DNA of 64,000 bases from Pleodorina starrii (taxonomy: Eukaryota; Chlorophyta; Chlorophyceae; Chlamydomonadales; Volvocaceae): NCBI GenBank assembly GCA_030267565.1, contig BRXU01000041.1:891501-955500 (forward strand), written 5' to 3'. Under the pieces are notes generated by a model. The model worked only from the letters and a program-made list of their open reading frames with translations, did no database searches and was not told the origin of the DNA. Each line of letters opens with the position of its first letter. The stretch's first letter is position 1. Below are positions 12,115-29,700 of the stretch, one piece after another. The translations under genes were made by a program, and so were the position numbers.

Positions 12115-12115
12115 T
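12103..12115 (+). promoter_or_regulatory. Polypurine tract
   Basis: GAAGGGGGATAG directly before the 3' LTR is the expected plus-strand primer. It overlaps the last codons and the TAG stop of pol. Confidence 0.8.
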
Positions 12116-12496
12116 TGTTGTATCACGCATCTGGCGTGTTCTGGACTTAGGAATATTCTGCTGAATTCCTATACATCTGTCTGTTACCTCTCTGTCACTA
12201 CCTGTCAACTGAATACGTCCCGTCTGACTGGGTTCGTAATCGGTTATCTGCTGGGTCTGTAACGCTGTGTTACAGACGGGAACTGTATCTGCTGTATACA
12301 GTTGAGGACAACTGGTCCTTGGCAGCTGTTCTGTCTGTTCCGATTGGAGTTACTCTGGAGCTAACGGCTGCGGTTCGGGTCTCTGTGACCGCCGTACGCT
12401 ACAACCGCTCACCTCGTGCTCTTAAGCACTCTGCATTTCTCTAATCGGCGGTTCTGACTGCCCCCATGCAGTTGGACATTTCTAAAGCTTACAACA
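12116..12496 (+). repeat. 3' LTR
   Basis: 381 bp, ends as in the 5' LTR. The only difference seen is A at 12310 where the 5' LTR has G at 6872. Confidence 0.97.
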
Positions 12497-12501
12497 GCTA
12501 G
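12497..12501. repeat. Target site duplication, right (GCTAG)
   Basis: Matches 6673-6677 exactly and abuts the TACAACA end of the 3' LTR. Confidence 0.9.
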
Positions 12502-14666
12502 CAAGGGCGCTACGTGGGTTTGTTGTTACAAACGGTACTGATAGATGGGGCATGGCTGACTGCTGTCCCGCCCCATCCAAGCAGCTCCGCTTCTTGTATC
12601 GGATATGCGTGTTTGCGAAATGGGGCGAAATGGGCAGCGGTTTGCAATGCAGAGGCAGCAGCAGTTCTGCATCATGCACGCACCACCACCACCACTACTA
12701 TCTGCAGATAGAGCGGCGGATGGGCGGGCAAACTAACCCGCCGAACGAAAACATCGCATCGTACGCATGCATTTGTCTACGTATCTAAACGCACTGCCAT
12801 CCATTGGATTGATTGGGTTGGCTTGGCTTGAATTGGGTTGGTTTGGACTGGCTTGGCTTGGCTTGGCTTGAATTGGGTTGGTTTGGCTTGAATTGGGTTG
12901 GATTGGACTGGCTTGGCTTGCATTGGCTTGCATTGGCTTGAATTGGCTTGGATTGGCTTGAATTGGGTTGGATTGGCTTGAATTGGATTGGAGTTGAATG
13001 GAATGGGTTGACTTGAGTTCGATGGATCGATTGCTTGTGTATTTGCTTGCACGCATTGAGCAGTTGTGATGGGATGTCAACCCGTCAGGCCCCCTTTGGT
13101 CGGCTTCGTGCGTGGCTGTGCTGCTGGGGGAACAAAGGCTGCTGTACTGGCTGGCTGAATGTGTTGTCAGTTGGCTGTCTGGCTGGCTGGCTACTGGCTG
13201 GCTTCTTAGTTGCGTGCGGCGCTGGCCTTAATGAGCACGCACCCTTGATTAAGCTTGCGCATTAATCTATTTGTCCGTGTATGCATGCCGTACACTTGTG
13301 TGTGTATGTGTGTGTGTGTATCTGTAGGTGTGATTCAGCGTCGCTGCACGCGGGTCGGCTGCATGCGTTGCGTGCCCGCTGACCGTCTACCTGCTTGCTT
13401 GCTCGTGCAAATCTGCCCCACTACGCACCATATATATATATCTATCGCGATTGTCGTACCCAACGATGGATCCACGATCCAAGGCGGGCGCCGTACATGC
13501 ACATCACGGGCGCGCGAGCGAGGTTAGTTGACGACACTGAGCGACCCGCAGCAGCGCTACCAGCAGCAAGGAAAAAGAAAGCGCGAAATTCGTTCGCGGC
13601 GCGCGTGCTTGCTTGCTTGCTTGCTTGCGGAGAGGTGGATCGATCGATCCAGTTTCGAACGACAAAAAGTCAAGCAGCCGTGTGCTGTCTGTGTATGCAT
13701 GTATGTGTCGGGGCCCCTCCTCCGAAAGATGTCGTCCGATCTATCTCCGGTGGCATCCGTCATTCCATAAAGCAAGGCCCATCACACACACACGCCCCTA
13801 CACACCCCTACACACACAGTCACACACACACACGGCTACGTACCTGCCATCCAAACAACAGCTCATTATCCGGATCGCTGGATGAAGGGATGGATTGGGG
13901 GGGGAGGGGGAGGGGGTGCGTGCAAACGTACGCGACGGCGGTGGGTGTCCTTGTGACAGATAGACACGCACAGCGTAGACAGATAGACAGGGCCTCGCAC
14001 GGCCAGCCTGCTGTCGATACATTAGGTACAGCCTCGCTCGGCAGTGGTAGTGGTGCAGTGCCCCCTGCTGCCCACATTACGTACGGTAGGTATAATCAAC
14101 GCACAATTTATTCTCACAGCGCAACGAAGGGCAGGAGAGAAACGTGGCTGATGTATGTGGGCCTTGCCAGCTTCTGGACAGTACATACATACGTCGGTAA
14201 AGCGCGACACACGTACGGCACGTACGTATATACGGCACATACGCAGGCACTGCGTATGGTGCGTGCGTGCCCGCCAGCACGGCAGCAGGGAGCGCGTTAG
14301 TTTCAAGTAAGGCCGCGACGCAGATGGCGTGTCCCCGCTTCAACATACCGTACACGCAACACACCTCCAAGGAGCACGGTCCACGCGCTGCGTACCGTAC
14401 TACCGTACTCCCGTACTGCACGACACGCGTGCACTGCACGCATCCAAAGACGGTGCCGCCGTGTTATTAGAAAATACATGTAAGTATTTGCCGGTGATGT
14501 GTTCATGCGTCAATGAACGCACCTTTTGCCGCCGCCGACGACGATAGACACACAGCCACATCCCACGAGCGGATGCCTGGATCGCACACACGCGTCTCCA
14601 TCCATCCGCTCACCGACCAACCGACCGGCCCCGGCGAAACGTCCGTACATGCATACATGTAGCGCC

Positions 14667-14697
<31 letters not shown>

Positions 14698-15282
14698 CCC
14701 TACTCACTCGGCCGCACTGCCACCTCTCACCGCCCTACACGCGTCGTCGTCGTCGTCGTCGTCAGGCGCGAGCTCTGCTGCACGCACGGCCCCAGCGCCA
14801 GCGGCGCAGCCAGCAGCCAGCAGCAGCGCTTGCTTGCACGCCAGCTGCACAGACCCGCCCCTCCTTCCTCCTTTCCGACAACGTACAGATCGAGGCGCGC
14901 ATGCAATCGGCGTGAGGGGGCGCCGGCGGCCCGTGCGTGGGTGGGCACACCGCAGACACACCGGCACAGCAGCACAGCAACAGGTCATCAGTGGTAGGTT
15001 CTGCTCGCTCCGGCTCCATCAGGCAAAAGTCAACCCAGAACCACCCACCCAACCTCCCTAAGCTACCTTTCAGATTCCATCGACACATACATCCCCTCAC
15101 ACATTCGCTCCACCCATTCCGCGGCCGTGGACACCTCAACGCGGCACGACGGAGCTTCGGGTCCCGCGCCTCATCAAAAGCCAACTCCCAACTCCTAACT
15201 CACAAGCGCGGCGCTGCCTGGCCTTCGGCGGCGCGCGGACCTCACGGCCGGAACGCGCGCTCGCGCTGAGTTACGCATACGG
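12502..15282. other. Gene-poor sequence
   Basis: No exon series or domain could be supported on either strand. It holds a TTGG-rich repeat (12800-13015), TGGCTGGC runs near 13180, CA-rich microsatellites near 13785-13835, and C-rich low-complexity sequence from about 14650 to 15540. Confidence 0.5.
12800..13015. repeat. Degenerate TTGG-rich pentamer/hexamer repeat
   Basis: Units such as TTGGC, TTGGA, TTGAA and TTGGG alternate for about 215 bp. It does not match known plant or algal telomere units. Confidence 0.85.
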
Positions 15283-15287
15283 TTACA
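15283..15287 (-). terminator. Candidate polyadenylation motif TGTAA
   Basis: TTACA on the plus strand is TGTAA on the minus strand, the usual polyadenylation signal of chlamydomonad algae. It lies about 1.05 kb after the stop of the coiled-coil gene. A chance match cannot be excluded. Confidence 0.3.
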
Positions 15288-16334
15288 CTTGTCGGGACGT
15301 AGTCACCTGCTCGCCCACCTCACTTCCTTCCATGCCTGCACCCTCGATCCCCTGCCTCCCCCTCCCCCACCTCCGCCAACCACCGCCACCACCGCCACCA
15401 GCACCCTGCCTGGCTTGTAACCCCCCCGCACGCACATCCGCCCGTATGCGCACCCGTATGCCGATCCGCCCACCACGCGCCGCGCCCACTACGCGCCGCG
15501 CCGCGCCGGCAGTGTAGCCATCCTCGGCGCACATCCCCCGCTCGATCCGCTCAAATCCACCCGATCCCCCAGCCGGTCAGCAGGTCAGCAAGCCAGCAGC
15601 AGGTTCATTGTGACCACTGCCAAACGACATTACGCACGCGCCGCTGCTCCCCTCCCGTCATCTCCGCCGCCGTCGCCTCCACCCCTTTCCACCCCGCGGG
15701 TTGCGTACATATATGCGCATTCATTACGTCATCAGCCTGCCCTGCCCAGCATTACGTCATCAGCCTGCCCACGTGCCCAGCCCAGCAGCCCAGCATTAAG
15801 TCATCATCATCCTGCTGCCTTGCCCAGCAGCCGTCTCGTCTCCTGGTCGCATATGCCCACCACTGAAGACAGCTGCTCCAGGCCACCCTCCAGGTCGGGC
15901 CGGGTCTCCAGGCTGATTGATTAGTTGACGGTTGGCGGTTGGCAGTTGGTGGTTTACCGTTGGTTTTTTCCGGGCAAGATGTAAACACGGCGGAACGAGG
16001 ACGGAACGGGACGTGGTGGAAGGGGCACGAGGAACCACAAGGAGGTCGGCAAAAGGAAGAGACCGAAATGAGGGTTTATTATGGGTCGGTTTCGGAGCAA
16101 TGCAGTGAGGGAGGCGCAATAGAAAAGAGCTCGAAGCGGACCCTTCTCGTCTGCTACCACAATGCCCAGTAGTCACGGTGCGTTCACGAAACGCCGGTCA
16201 TTTGGCGGTGCGTCCCAAACTGGCACACACACACGCACGCATACACACACACACGCACACACGCCCTCCGAGGCAGCCGTCCCTTCCTCTCTCGAGAGCA
16301 AACTCGTGGCGAGAGCGGCGCCCCTCATCTCATC

Positions 16335-22435
<6,101 letters not shown>

Positions 22436-22544
22436 GGCGCCAGCAGCCACCAGCGCGTCCGGTCGCGTCCGGTGGTGATGGTGGTAGAGGGCCGCAGCTT
22501 CTGCTAGCCCAGCGGTGCGAGGGTTTTAGGGCTCGTAGAACCGA

Positions 22545-22738
22545 GGGGTGTCGTCACGTGGACGGAGGGGTGTCGTCACGTGGACGGAGGGGTGTCGTCA
22601 CGTGGACGGAGGGGTGTCGTCACGTGGACGGAGGGGTGTCGTCACGTGGACGGAGGGGTGTCGTCACGTGGACGGAGGGGTGTCGTCACGTGGACGGAGG
22701 GGTGTCGTCACGTGGACGGAGGGGTGTCGTCACGTGGA
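22545..22738. repeat. 22-bp minisatellite with a G-box (CACGTG) in each unit
   Basis: About nine near-identical units containing GTCGTCACGTGGACGG. It lies about 110-305 bp upstream of the coiled-coil start codon on the minus strand, so in the likely promoter or 5' UTR. CACGTG is the core site of bHLH and bZIP factors; binding here is inferred. Confidence 0.9.
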
Positions 22739-22739
22739 G

Positions 22740-22881
22740 AGCGGCCAATGCACCGCCTGCCTGCTGATTCGGGGGTGGGCGCTCTATCTGCAGCTGGAGT
22801 ACTGCCGGGGGTGGGCCCCGCGGCTGATTTGGTTACAGCTAGCGGTGCGCGGCCCAGGCTAATGTTGATGGCTGCGCCGCC

Positions 22882-22913
<32 letters not shown>

Positions 22914-25900
22914 ATGTTGATGATGATGCTGATGATGCTCGCTACTCGCTCCTCGTGAGAAATCACCGCCTCTGCCGGACCGCAAGGACCCCAACGGCGC
23001 AGGGGTCCAGCGAACAACGAATCCGGTCGCGCACTTCGGCGCCGCTCGTCCTAAAGTCCTTGGGAGGAGGACTGACGTCCCTGTCAAACGGGTGAAGGAA
23101 GGCGGGGCCAGATAGGTGGTCAAAACGGGGTGGGGTGGCAGAGAGGTTGCCAGGAGGTTTAGGCGGTGTGTCACGCCCTGCAGGGGTGTGTGTGTGCTCA
23201 GTCGCGAGGGCCTGCAGCTTGCCTGCTTGCACAGAAACACAGCGCAAGCGAGGTTGTAAAGTGCTGGTAAGAGGTCAAGGATAGGGCGCGTGTAATTGGG
23301 GGAAGCGAGCCTGCGACTGAGCTGGGACTGGGTGAGTGCAGCGCCGAGGAGTGCCGCATGGGCCTTCGGGTCGCTGATAGGCGTGGCGGGCGCCTCTAAA
23401 ACTCCAAAGCGCACCAGGTTTCCTTAACTTCGGCCTTGTGATCCTTGTCATGCGCTCTTGCTAAGTGCATTGCAACAGAACGCATGGCCCGCACCTTAAT
23501 GTCGCGTCTATCGCCAGCCGCAGCCCCAGCTGTAAGACATAAGTTACAAGTCAAGCAGCAAAACAGCATCCACTGTCATAGTTGCGGCGCGTAGTCTAGC
23601 TTCTGGTTTTCAGGCAAGTTCCTCCCAGCAACCGTCGACGCCGTTAGCAGTCCGCGCACCGATAGGAGTATGGAGAGCCCTACTGATGGAAGCAATTGTA
23701 CTAAGAAGTTACTATGCCCGATTGAGGTGGGCAACGCGGAGCCTAGCTCGACTCAGCCACGGAGGTATGCCGAGAGCCCGAGACATAAATGCATCTGTCC
23801 TATTGCTTAACATTTACCAGCTAAGGTTTTGTTCATCCCCCATAACCATTGGTCCGATGTGCATGCTGATTGTAACAAAGTGTGTACACTTTGTACGGCT
23901 GCTGGTTGCCTGCAGCCAACTGCCTCCGGTCCTACGAGGTCTTATAATGTCAAATCCTTTTGTGTAGATTGTGTTTCCTTATATTGTCTTATTTGACAGC
24001 TACCGGTAGATGTTGGGGTTTAAACTCACTGAATAAGGTAGGTGCAAGGCTTTGCACGTACAACGTTTCTTCAAGAAAACATGCCTGACCATCTTCTTGT
24101 ACATGAGAAGGATATGCTCCGTTAATAGGTCGGTGGGAATACCAACGTCTTGACCTGCGCCCTTGGTACCGTACGTAGGCGCGCGCCGCTTCGCCTGCAC
24201 TATTATTGTGACATCAGCAGGATCTAGCAGTGGACGCGGCCCAAGCTTTTACCTACGACAAGCGCGCGACAGCCCTGGAGAAACGCCCCGCGCGGGGCAG
24301 GGATGCGTCCGTGCGTTTGCTGCTGCTGTGGCGGTAGCGGCGAGCGCGCGAGGTAGGGCGCGCGTGTGCGAACGTGAGGTGTTCGAGCATGCAGACGAGG
24401 GGCGTGGTTCGTTCGGGTTGGGTTTGTGGCTTGATAGCAGCCCTCGGCCCGGCTCGGAATAATATTATGGAACCGCGCCAGATCTATCCTGCGGCGGCGG
24501 CGGCACTGGCGGCGGCGGGCGGCGATACCATACCGGCCCTTCTGCCAGCATTCGTTTTCTTCGTTGTCAATACTGAACAACTGAAGGCCCATGGCGATCC
24601 GCTGGCATTAATATCAGCATCGCACATTGTAAATGTTACACGTATTGAAGCTGCAATCAGCTGCTGCAATGCTCGCCCAGCCACCTGCTTGCTTAAAATT
24701 ATTTGATCGCTTCTATCAAACGAGCTAACAAAGCATCCACGGCTGCTGCTTGGATGCTTGCCAGCAGGGCACCGGCGGTTAAACCTAGTTGTTACACCTT
24801 GTCGATCAATCGGTCGCACACTCTCAAAACGATCGACTCCGTCGCTCGGCGGGGCAGCTATATATCTAGACCGACAGGGAAGTCGGTCCTTGCCCGGTGG
24901 TAACTAACGAACCCTAGCAACACCGACATCTGCGTATCTGACGATCGTTTGAACAAACTTAACGCGTGGGTGCATTGGCCGGTGCACGCACGCACGCACT
25001 TCGTTCGTTTGTTTGTTTCCGTTGGCACATGCACGCACCTCGGCGCGCAGCCGCACACTTGATGCACACACATACACACGGCGCCAATCAACAGTCGGCG
25101 GCGATCGAATCCCAGCAGCAGCAATAGCAGCGATGCTATCACGCACCCGTGTTCGACTGTTGCCGTGCCTGCCTACCCGCGGATAGACGCGGGTACTTCA
25201 CTAAGTACTGGCCGGGGTGTATGTAATGCTTGGGCGGAGCAAAGGCTACTCGAAATACCGTAGATGCTGTGCGACGCCTTTCTTAGGCTTTATGCTAGCC
25301 GTTTGTACGGCGACTGTACGGTATTGTAACCGCCGCGTTACACGGGGGAAGGGGTTTTTGCCGGGACGAAGTCCCGGCTTCCTCCTGGCGTACGTGCCAC
25401 CGGGAAGAGCCGCCGTATACGGGTTTATACGGCATGTACGTACGTGGCATTAAGCCGTACCACGCAGTAGTAGCCCCTCTCCATCCATCCAGCAGCTCAA
25501 AGGAATGCCCCGCATTTGTAATAATGCAAAGCTAACCGCAACGAACTTACCTCACATGACATCTTCCCTACCACCGATTGCGTAATTCATGAGCTTCTAT
25601 GCGGCTCGTGCAATGAATAATGGCTGGCAAGCAAACTAAGAAGCCTCCCCATCCATCCATGCACAAAGGCACAAACGAAGGCACCCGCCGGCGGCGGGCC
25701 TCCAATCGAATGCGTGCGGCGGTCCGCCGCCTACGGCATTCCGCAACTAACGGCCCCGCCCGCCTGCCGCACTGCTGCCGCACTGCGCGCCCGCCTCGCT
25801 CCATGCAAACACACATGATGTACTGTGAATGTATGTACGTTGGGATGCGTACGTGTAACAAACGGCGGGGCGGGGCCGCCGGCGCGCGGCCATTCATCTC

Positions 25901-26742
25901 GCTCTACTCGCTGTCCACACGCACGCACGCGCGCACGCACGAGGGACATGCATACAACCCGAAGCTGACCAAGCCCAGACCGACATACATTCATTTTTAT
26001 TTTGAAACTGCGCAATAATTTCAATTACGGCTCGCTCGTTGGTGCATGTGTCTGATGCGTGAAACCATACCGTCGCCAGGGCCCGCCAGGGCCACCTACC
26101 CCGGGGTAGGTGGATGCACGAGTCAGCCCACGGCACCTCATCACCCACCTATCTACTCCTCATAAGCCCTGACTAATAATAACGTAGAGGGGCGGCGGCG
26201 GGCGGGGACGACCACCAATCAACGGACGATTTACGCGCATCACATCACCATACATTTCTTGCAAGTATCAGAGGTGCGTGGCTGCACACACCAGCAGCCA
26301 AAATTCAATCACTACTCAGATGACGACCGCCGCTCTCTCTGTATATACACCGCCGTAGGAGTGCATAGGATATATATAGCTAAGTAATAAAATAAAGTGG
26401 CTCGCATACATACATGGGGCTCCCTTGCTCTCTTCGGGCGGGGCTTCCCGATGCTCATCGCCGTGCGTGCGTGCGTGCGTTGGCTGCAGTCATTCAATAA
26501 TGTCGCGCGGATGCTGACCGGCTGATGACCGGAATGATAAAGTGCGTGGCCTCACTCTCTCGGCTGAGGAAAGAAGTATTCTATCTTGTCATCATCACCA
26601 GCAGGCGGCAGAGGGGGCTCATCGAGCTACCTAGCTACCGCCTCTAACGACCGTCCAGCTAGCAGCACGCAGCCGACGCGACGGCGGCAAGGGCGGCGGC
26701 GGCGGCGGGTGCGATGCGGTACAAAATGTGTTAATATATCTG
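22740..26742. other. Gene-poor intergenic region
   Basis: No multi-exon gene could be built. A minus-strand stretch at 22839-23414 is open for 191 codons but is low complexity at one end (poly-Gln from a (CTG)n at about 22883-22915) and has no recognised motif. A minus-strand ORF of 66 codons at 24000-24200 has a protein-like core (LTEHILLMYKKMVRHVFLKK) and might be a decayed element fragment. Further on lie a hairpin cluster (25174-25433) and CA/GTGC microsatellites. Confidence 0.45.
25174..25433. repeat. Cluster of three perfect short hairpins
   Basis: TACCCGCG/CGCGGGTA (25174-25181 with 25188-25195), GCCGGGAC/GTCCCGGC around a GAA loop (25360-25378) and GCCGTATA/TATACGGC (25412-25433). 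Each stem is 8 bp without mismatch. Function unknown. Confidence 0.8.
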
Positions 26743-29700
26743 TCAGATGTAAACGGTGGCGGTCTGCTCGGCCCCGCCCGTGGCCGGGAAGGAAACGTAG
26801 CCCGAGTAGCGCCTGGCACCGATCATCACCTCGTAATAATACTTGCCGTAAAAGCCATTGTACGGTCCGTACAATGCCGTACTGGGAAGGACGAAATTGG
26901 TTTCGGAGACCGTCGTGTTCCAGGTGCTGCTCCACAGTTTCGAAACCGTGTTGGCCGAGGCTTTGGCGGTGCCATTCAGGTAATAGATGCCGCCGTTCTT
27001 GATCCAGCTGCGGCCGTCCCAGAAGCCCCTGAAGGGTTGGTGGAGGATGGAGGAGGATGGATGGAGGTGGATGGAGGTGGAGGCGGTTGCAGCAGTGCGT
27101 GCGTGCAATAATTGAGTGTGGGGGCGTGCAAACGTGCGTGCAATCGTGTATATATAAGACATGGCGCGGCAACGTGTATGTTTTCCGAAAGCGCGCGCAA
27201 GGAAACGATCGTACTTGGATCGCTGTGTTGGATCGCTGTGTATGCGTGGGTACCGGTATATATGTGTGTATGTGTGTATGTGTGTATGTGTGTATGTGTG
27301 TATGTGTGTATGTGTGTAACTGTTACATATCTGCCGGGCCGACACTGGCCGGGGGCGCTAACCCGCCCACATACGGGAGACCGCCGAAGCACTCCTCTGC
27401 TGAGGAGGGGCGTACCACCTTGTCTGCACACTGCACCGGGAAGTGCTAACCGCTGCGCCGTAATCGTCACAGGACAGCGTGTGTATGTGTGTATGTGTGT
27501 ATGCGTGTATGCGTGTATGCGTGTATGTGTGTATGTGTGTATGTGTGTATGTGTGTATGTGTGTATGTGTGTATGTGTGTATGTGTCGTTACAGTATCTG
27601 ACCGGGCCCTGACGCTGGCCAGGGGCTGCTAACCCAGCCCCGACGGAAAGACCGCCTAAGCACTCTCCCCCTTGCGGTGGGAGAAGGGCGTGAGGGGCCG
27701 CTACCCCCTCCTGCTCGTGTGTATGTGTGTATGTGTGTATGTGTGTATGTGTGTATGTGTGTATGTGTGTATGTGTCGTTACAGTATCTGACCGGGCCCT
27801 GACGCTGGCCAGGGGCTGCTAACCCAGCCCCGACGGAAAGACCGCCTAAGCACTCTCCCCCTTGCGGTGGGAGAAGGGCGTGAGGGGCCGCTACCCCCTC
27901 CTGCTCGACGCAGAGCTGGCTGCGTCGTATACCCCATATACGGGTGTACGGCGCAGCGGCTCCCCAAAAGCTTGAGCTCACAGCCTGCCTTATACGGCAG
28001 CTGGGCCCTTCGTCCGCACAAACAGCAGTCGCGCCGGCGCACTACGCGGCGCCCGCGCTGTCCTGCCCGCCCTGAAGTCCTTGCAGCGCCGGGGCGCCCG
28101 GCCGGCCTGCTACCGGCTGGCGGTGCTCCTCTAGGCGCGAAAACAAAGCGCTGAGAACCTGCCCCGAGCTTGGTCCGGCTCGTGGGCGGTCAGCACCAAA
28201 GGAGAACCCAAGACAGCGCGCGCCCTACCCCTGCTACTACTCCTACTACGACGGCCCCGGAGAGGCCGGGGGGTGGCCCCTAGAGGCCGAGCTTCAGAGC
28301 GCCGCTTGGCCTCGACGCGGCAGGAGGTCGGGAGCGGGCCTTGCGGCAGCGGGCTAGGTGACGGAGCTATAGTTCGCACTAGGCGGCACCTCGCCAACTC
28401 GCCTCACTCTCGCTAAACCCGCTCCCTAAAGCCTCCCTCGCCTACAAAAGGCAGCCCGCGGCGGTCTCTGCACCCTAAGTCCTCTCGGACCCAAAGGAAC
28501 CCCCCCACCTCCCCTCCTCTCACGCCTCCCTGCCTCGACGCCCTAAGTTCCCTCCCTCCCTCACTGTATGTGTGTATGTGTGTATGTGTGTATGTGTGTA
28601 TGTGTGTATGTGTGTATGTGTGTATGTGTGTATGTGTGTATGTGTGTATGTGTATTTCTATTAGTGCGTGGCGCGCAGGCCTCGTGTAGGTAACGGTCTG
28701 AGGCACAGATAGTTAAAAAAAGGGAATAGGGAAAGCTCCGACCGCCCAGCAGCCTTCGTTATGAATACTTCTGTCCCCCTAGGATTATTGCCGCCGCCGC
28801 AGCCTCCGTCCCCACCGACGGCCATCAGCCGAGCGCGCGAGCGAGGTATGTGATGAGTGAGGGCGGACCCTGCGTGCGCCCTGCCCTGCCCTGCCCTGCG
28901 ACGTATATAACTTTTTGCACAAAATGCATCACCCGCGGGTCAAGTCAAGACTTAACAGGCCAATCCGTCGGTAGGGGTACTCACCACATGATGACGCCCT
29001 TGATGTACGGCAAGCTGAACCAGAATCTGACGTACTCGTCGTGGAGCGCGGCGTGCTCGGACTCGGTGCCCGCCCAGGCCGGGCCGCTAATGTTCCAGGA
29101 GGTCCAGAAATTGTACTCGGTAATAACCATCGAGAGGTTGAGGGCCGCGAGCGCCTCAAAGCGGGGCTTCATGTAGCGGGGCGTGCGGCGGCCGGGTGTC
29201 CAGCCGTTTACGTAGGCCTGCATGTACGCGCGGCAGCAGGCAGGCAGGGTTTAGCTCGATCCTATCGTCGAAAATGGACGGACCCAAGACCGACTGAAAT
29301 AATGGGGTTTCCATCTATCATCTCGCTCATCAAGTAGGCCTTTTATTTATTTGCTCGATCTACTACACAGCAGGGCACGAATGTAGATAGCCAGCAGCAG
29401 ACGGAAATGCATACATGCACGCGAACGAAGCTGGCCCAACGTACGAAACGAAAGGCGGCGGGAACGGATGCGGCGGTTTCATTCGCTTGCTCCCACGCAC
29501 CTACCTAGCTACGGCATGTATGCCAGGGGCCACGGACGGAGCCTTAATTCGCAACATACCGACAGTGCGTGCGTGCGTGCGTGTAAGATTAATTTTGCAT
29601 TCCGTCGCTTTTATTTTCATTTGCCCACGCGCATGCAAGTACGCATATACACCTTACATACCTTGCTTCTTGTACCTACCGGTATTAGGGAACCCATGCA

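Larger units (their letters stand above)
6678..12496 (+). mobile_element. Complete Ty3/gypsy LTR retrotransposon (chromovirus)
   Basis: A full-length, apparently intact element of 5,819 bp. It has two 381-bp LTRs with TGTTGTA/TACAACA ends, a 5-bp GCTAG target duplication (6673-6677 and 12497-12501), a primer-binding site, a polypurine tract, gag, and pol in the order protease, reverse transcriptase, RNase H, integrase, chromodomain. RT before integrase marks Ty3/gypsy and the C-terminal chromodomain marks a chromovirus. The LTRs differ at a single base (G6872 versus A12310), so the insertion is recent and may still be active. It sits about 0.6 kb downstream of the kinase stop, in the same orientation. 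Confidence 0.97.

Noticed and set aside
22545..22738. CRISPR-like array
   Set aside because: The units are directly tandem with no variable spacers, and the genome is eukaryotic. The same holds for the 21-bp satellite at 40663-42370.
24000..24200. Small minus-strand gene
   Set aside because: Protein-like core, but short, without a recognised family, splice sites or neighbours. Mentioned only as a possible fragment.
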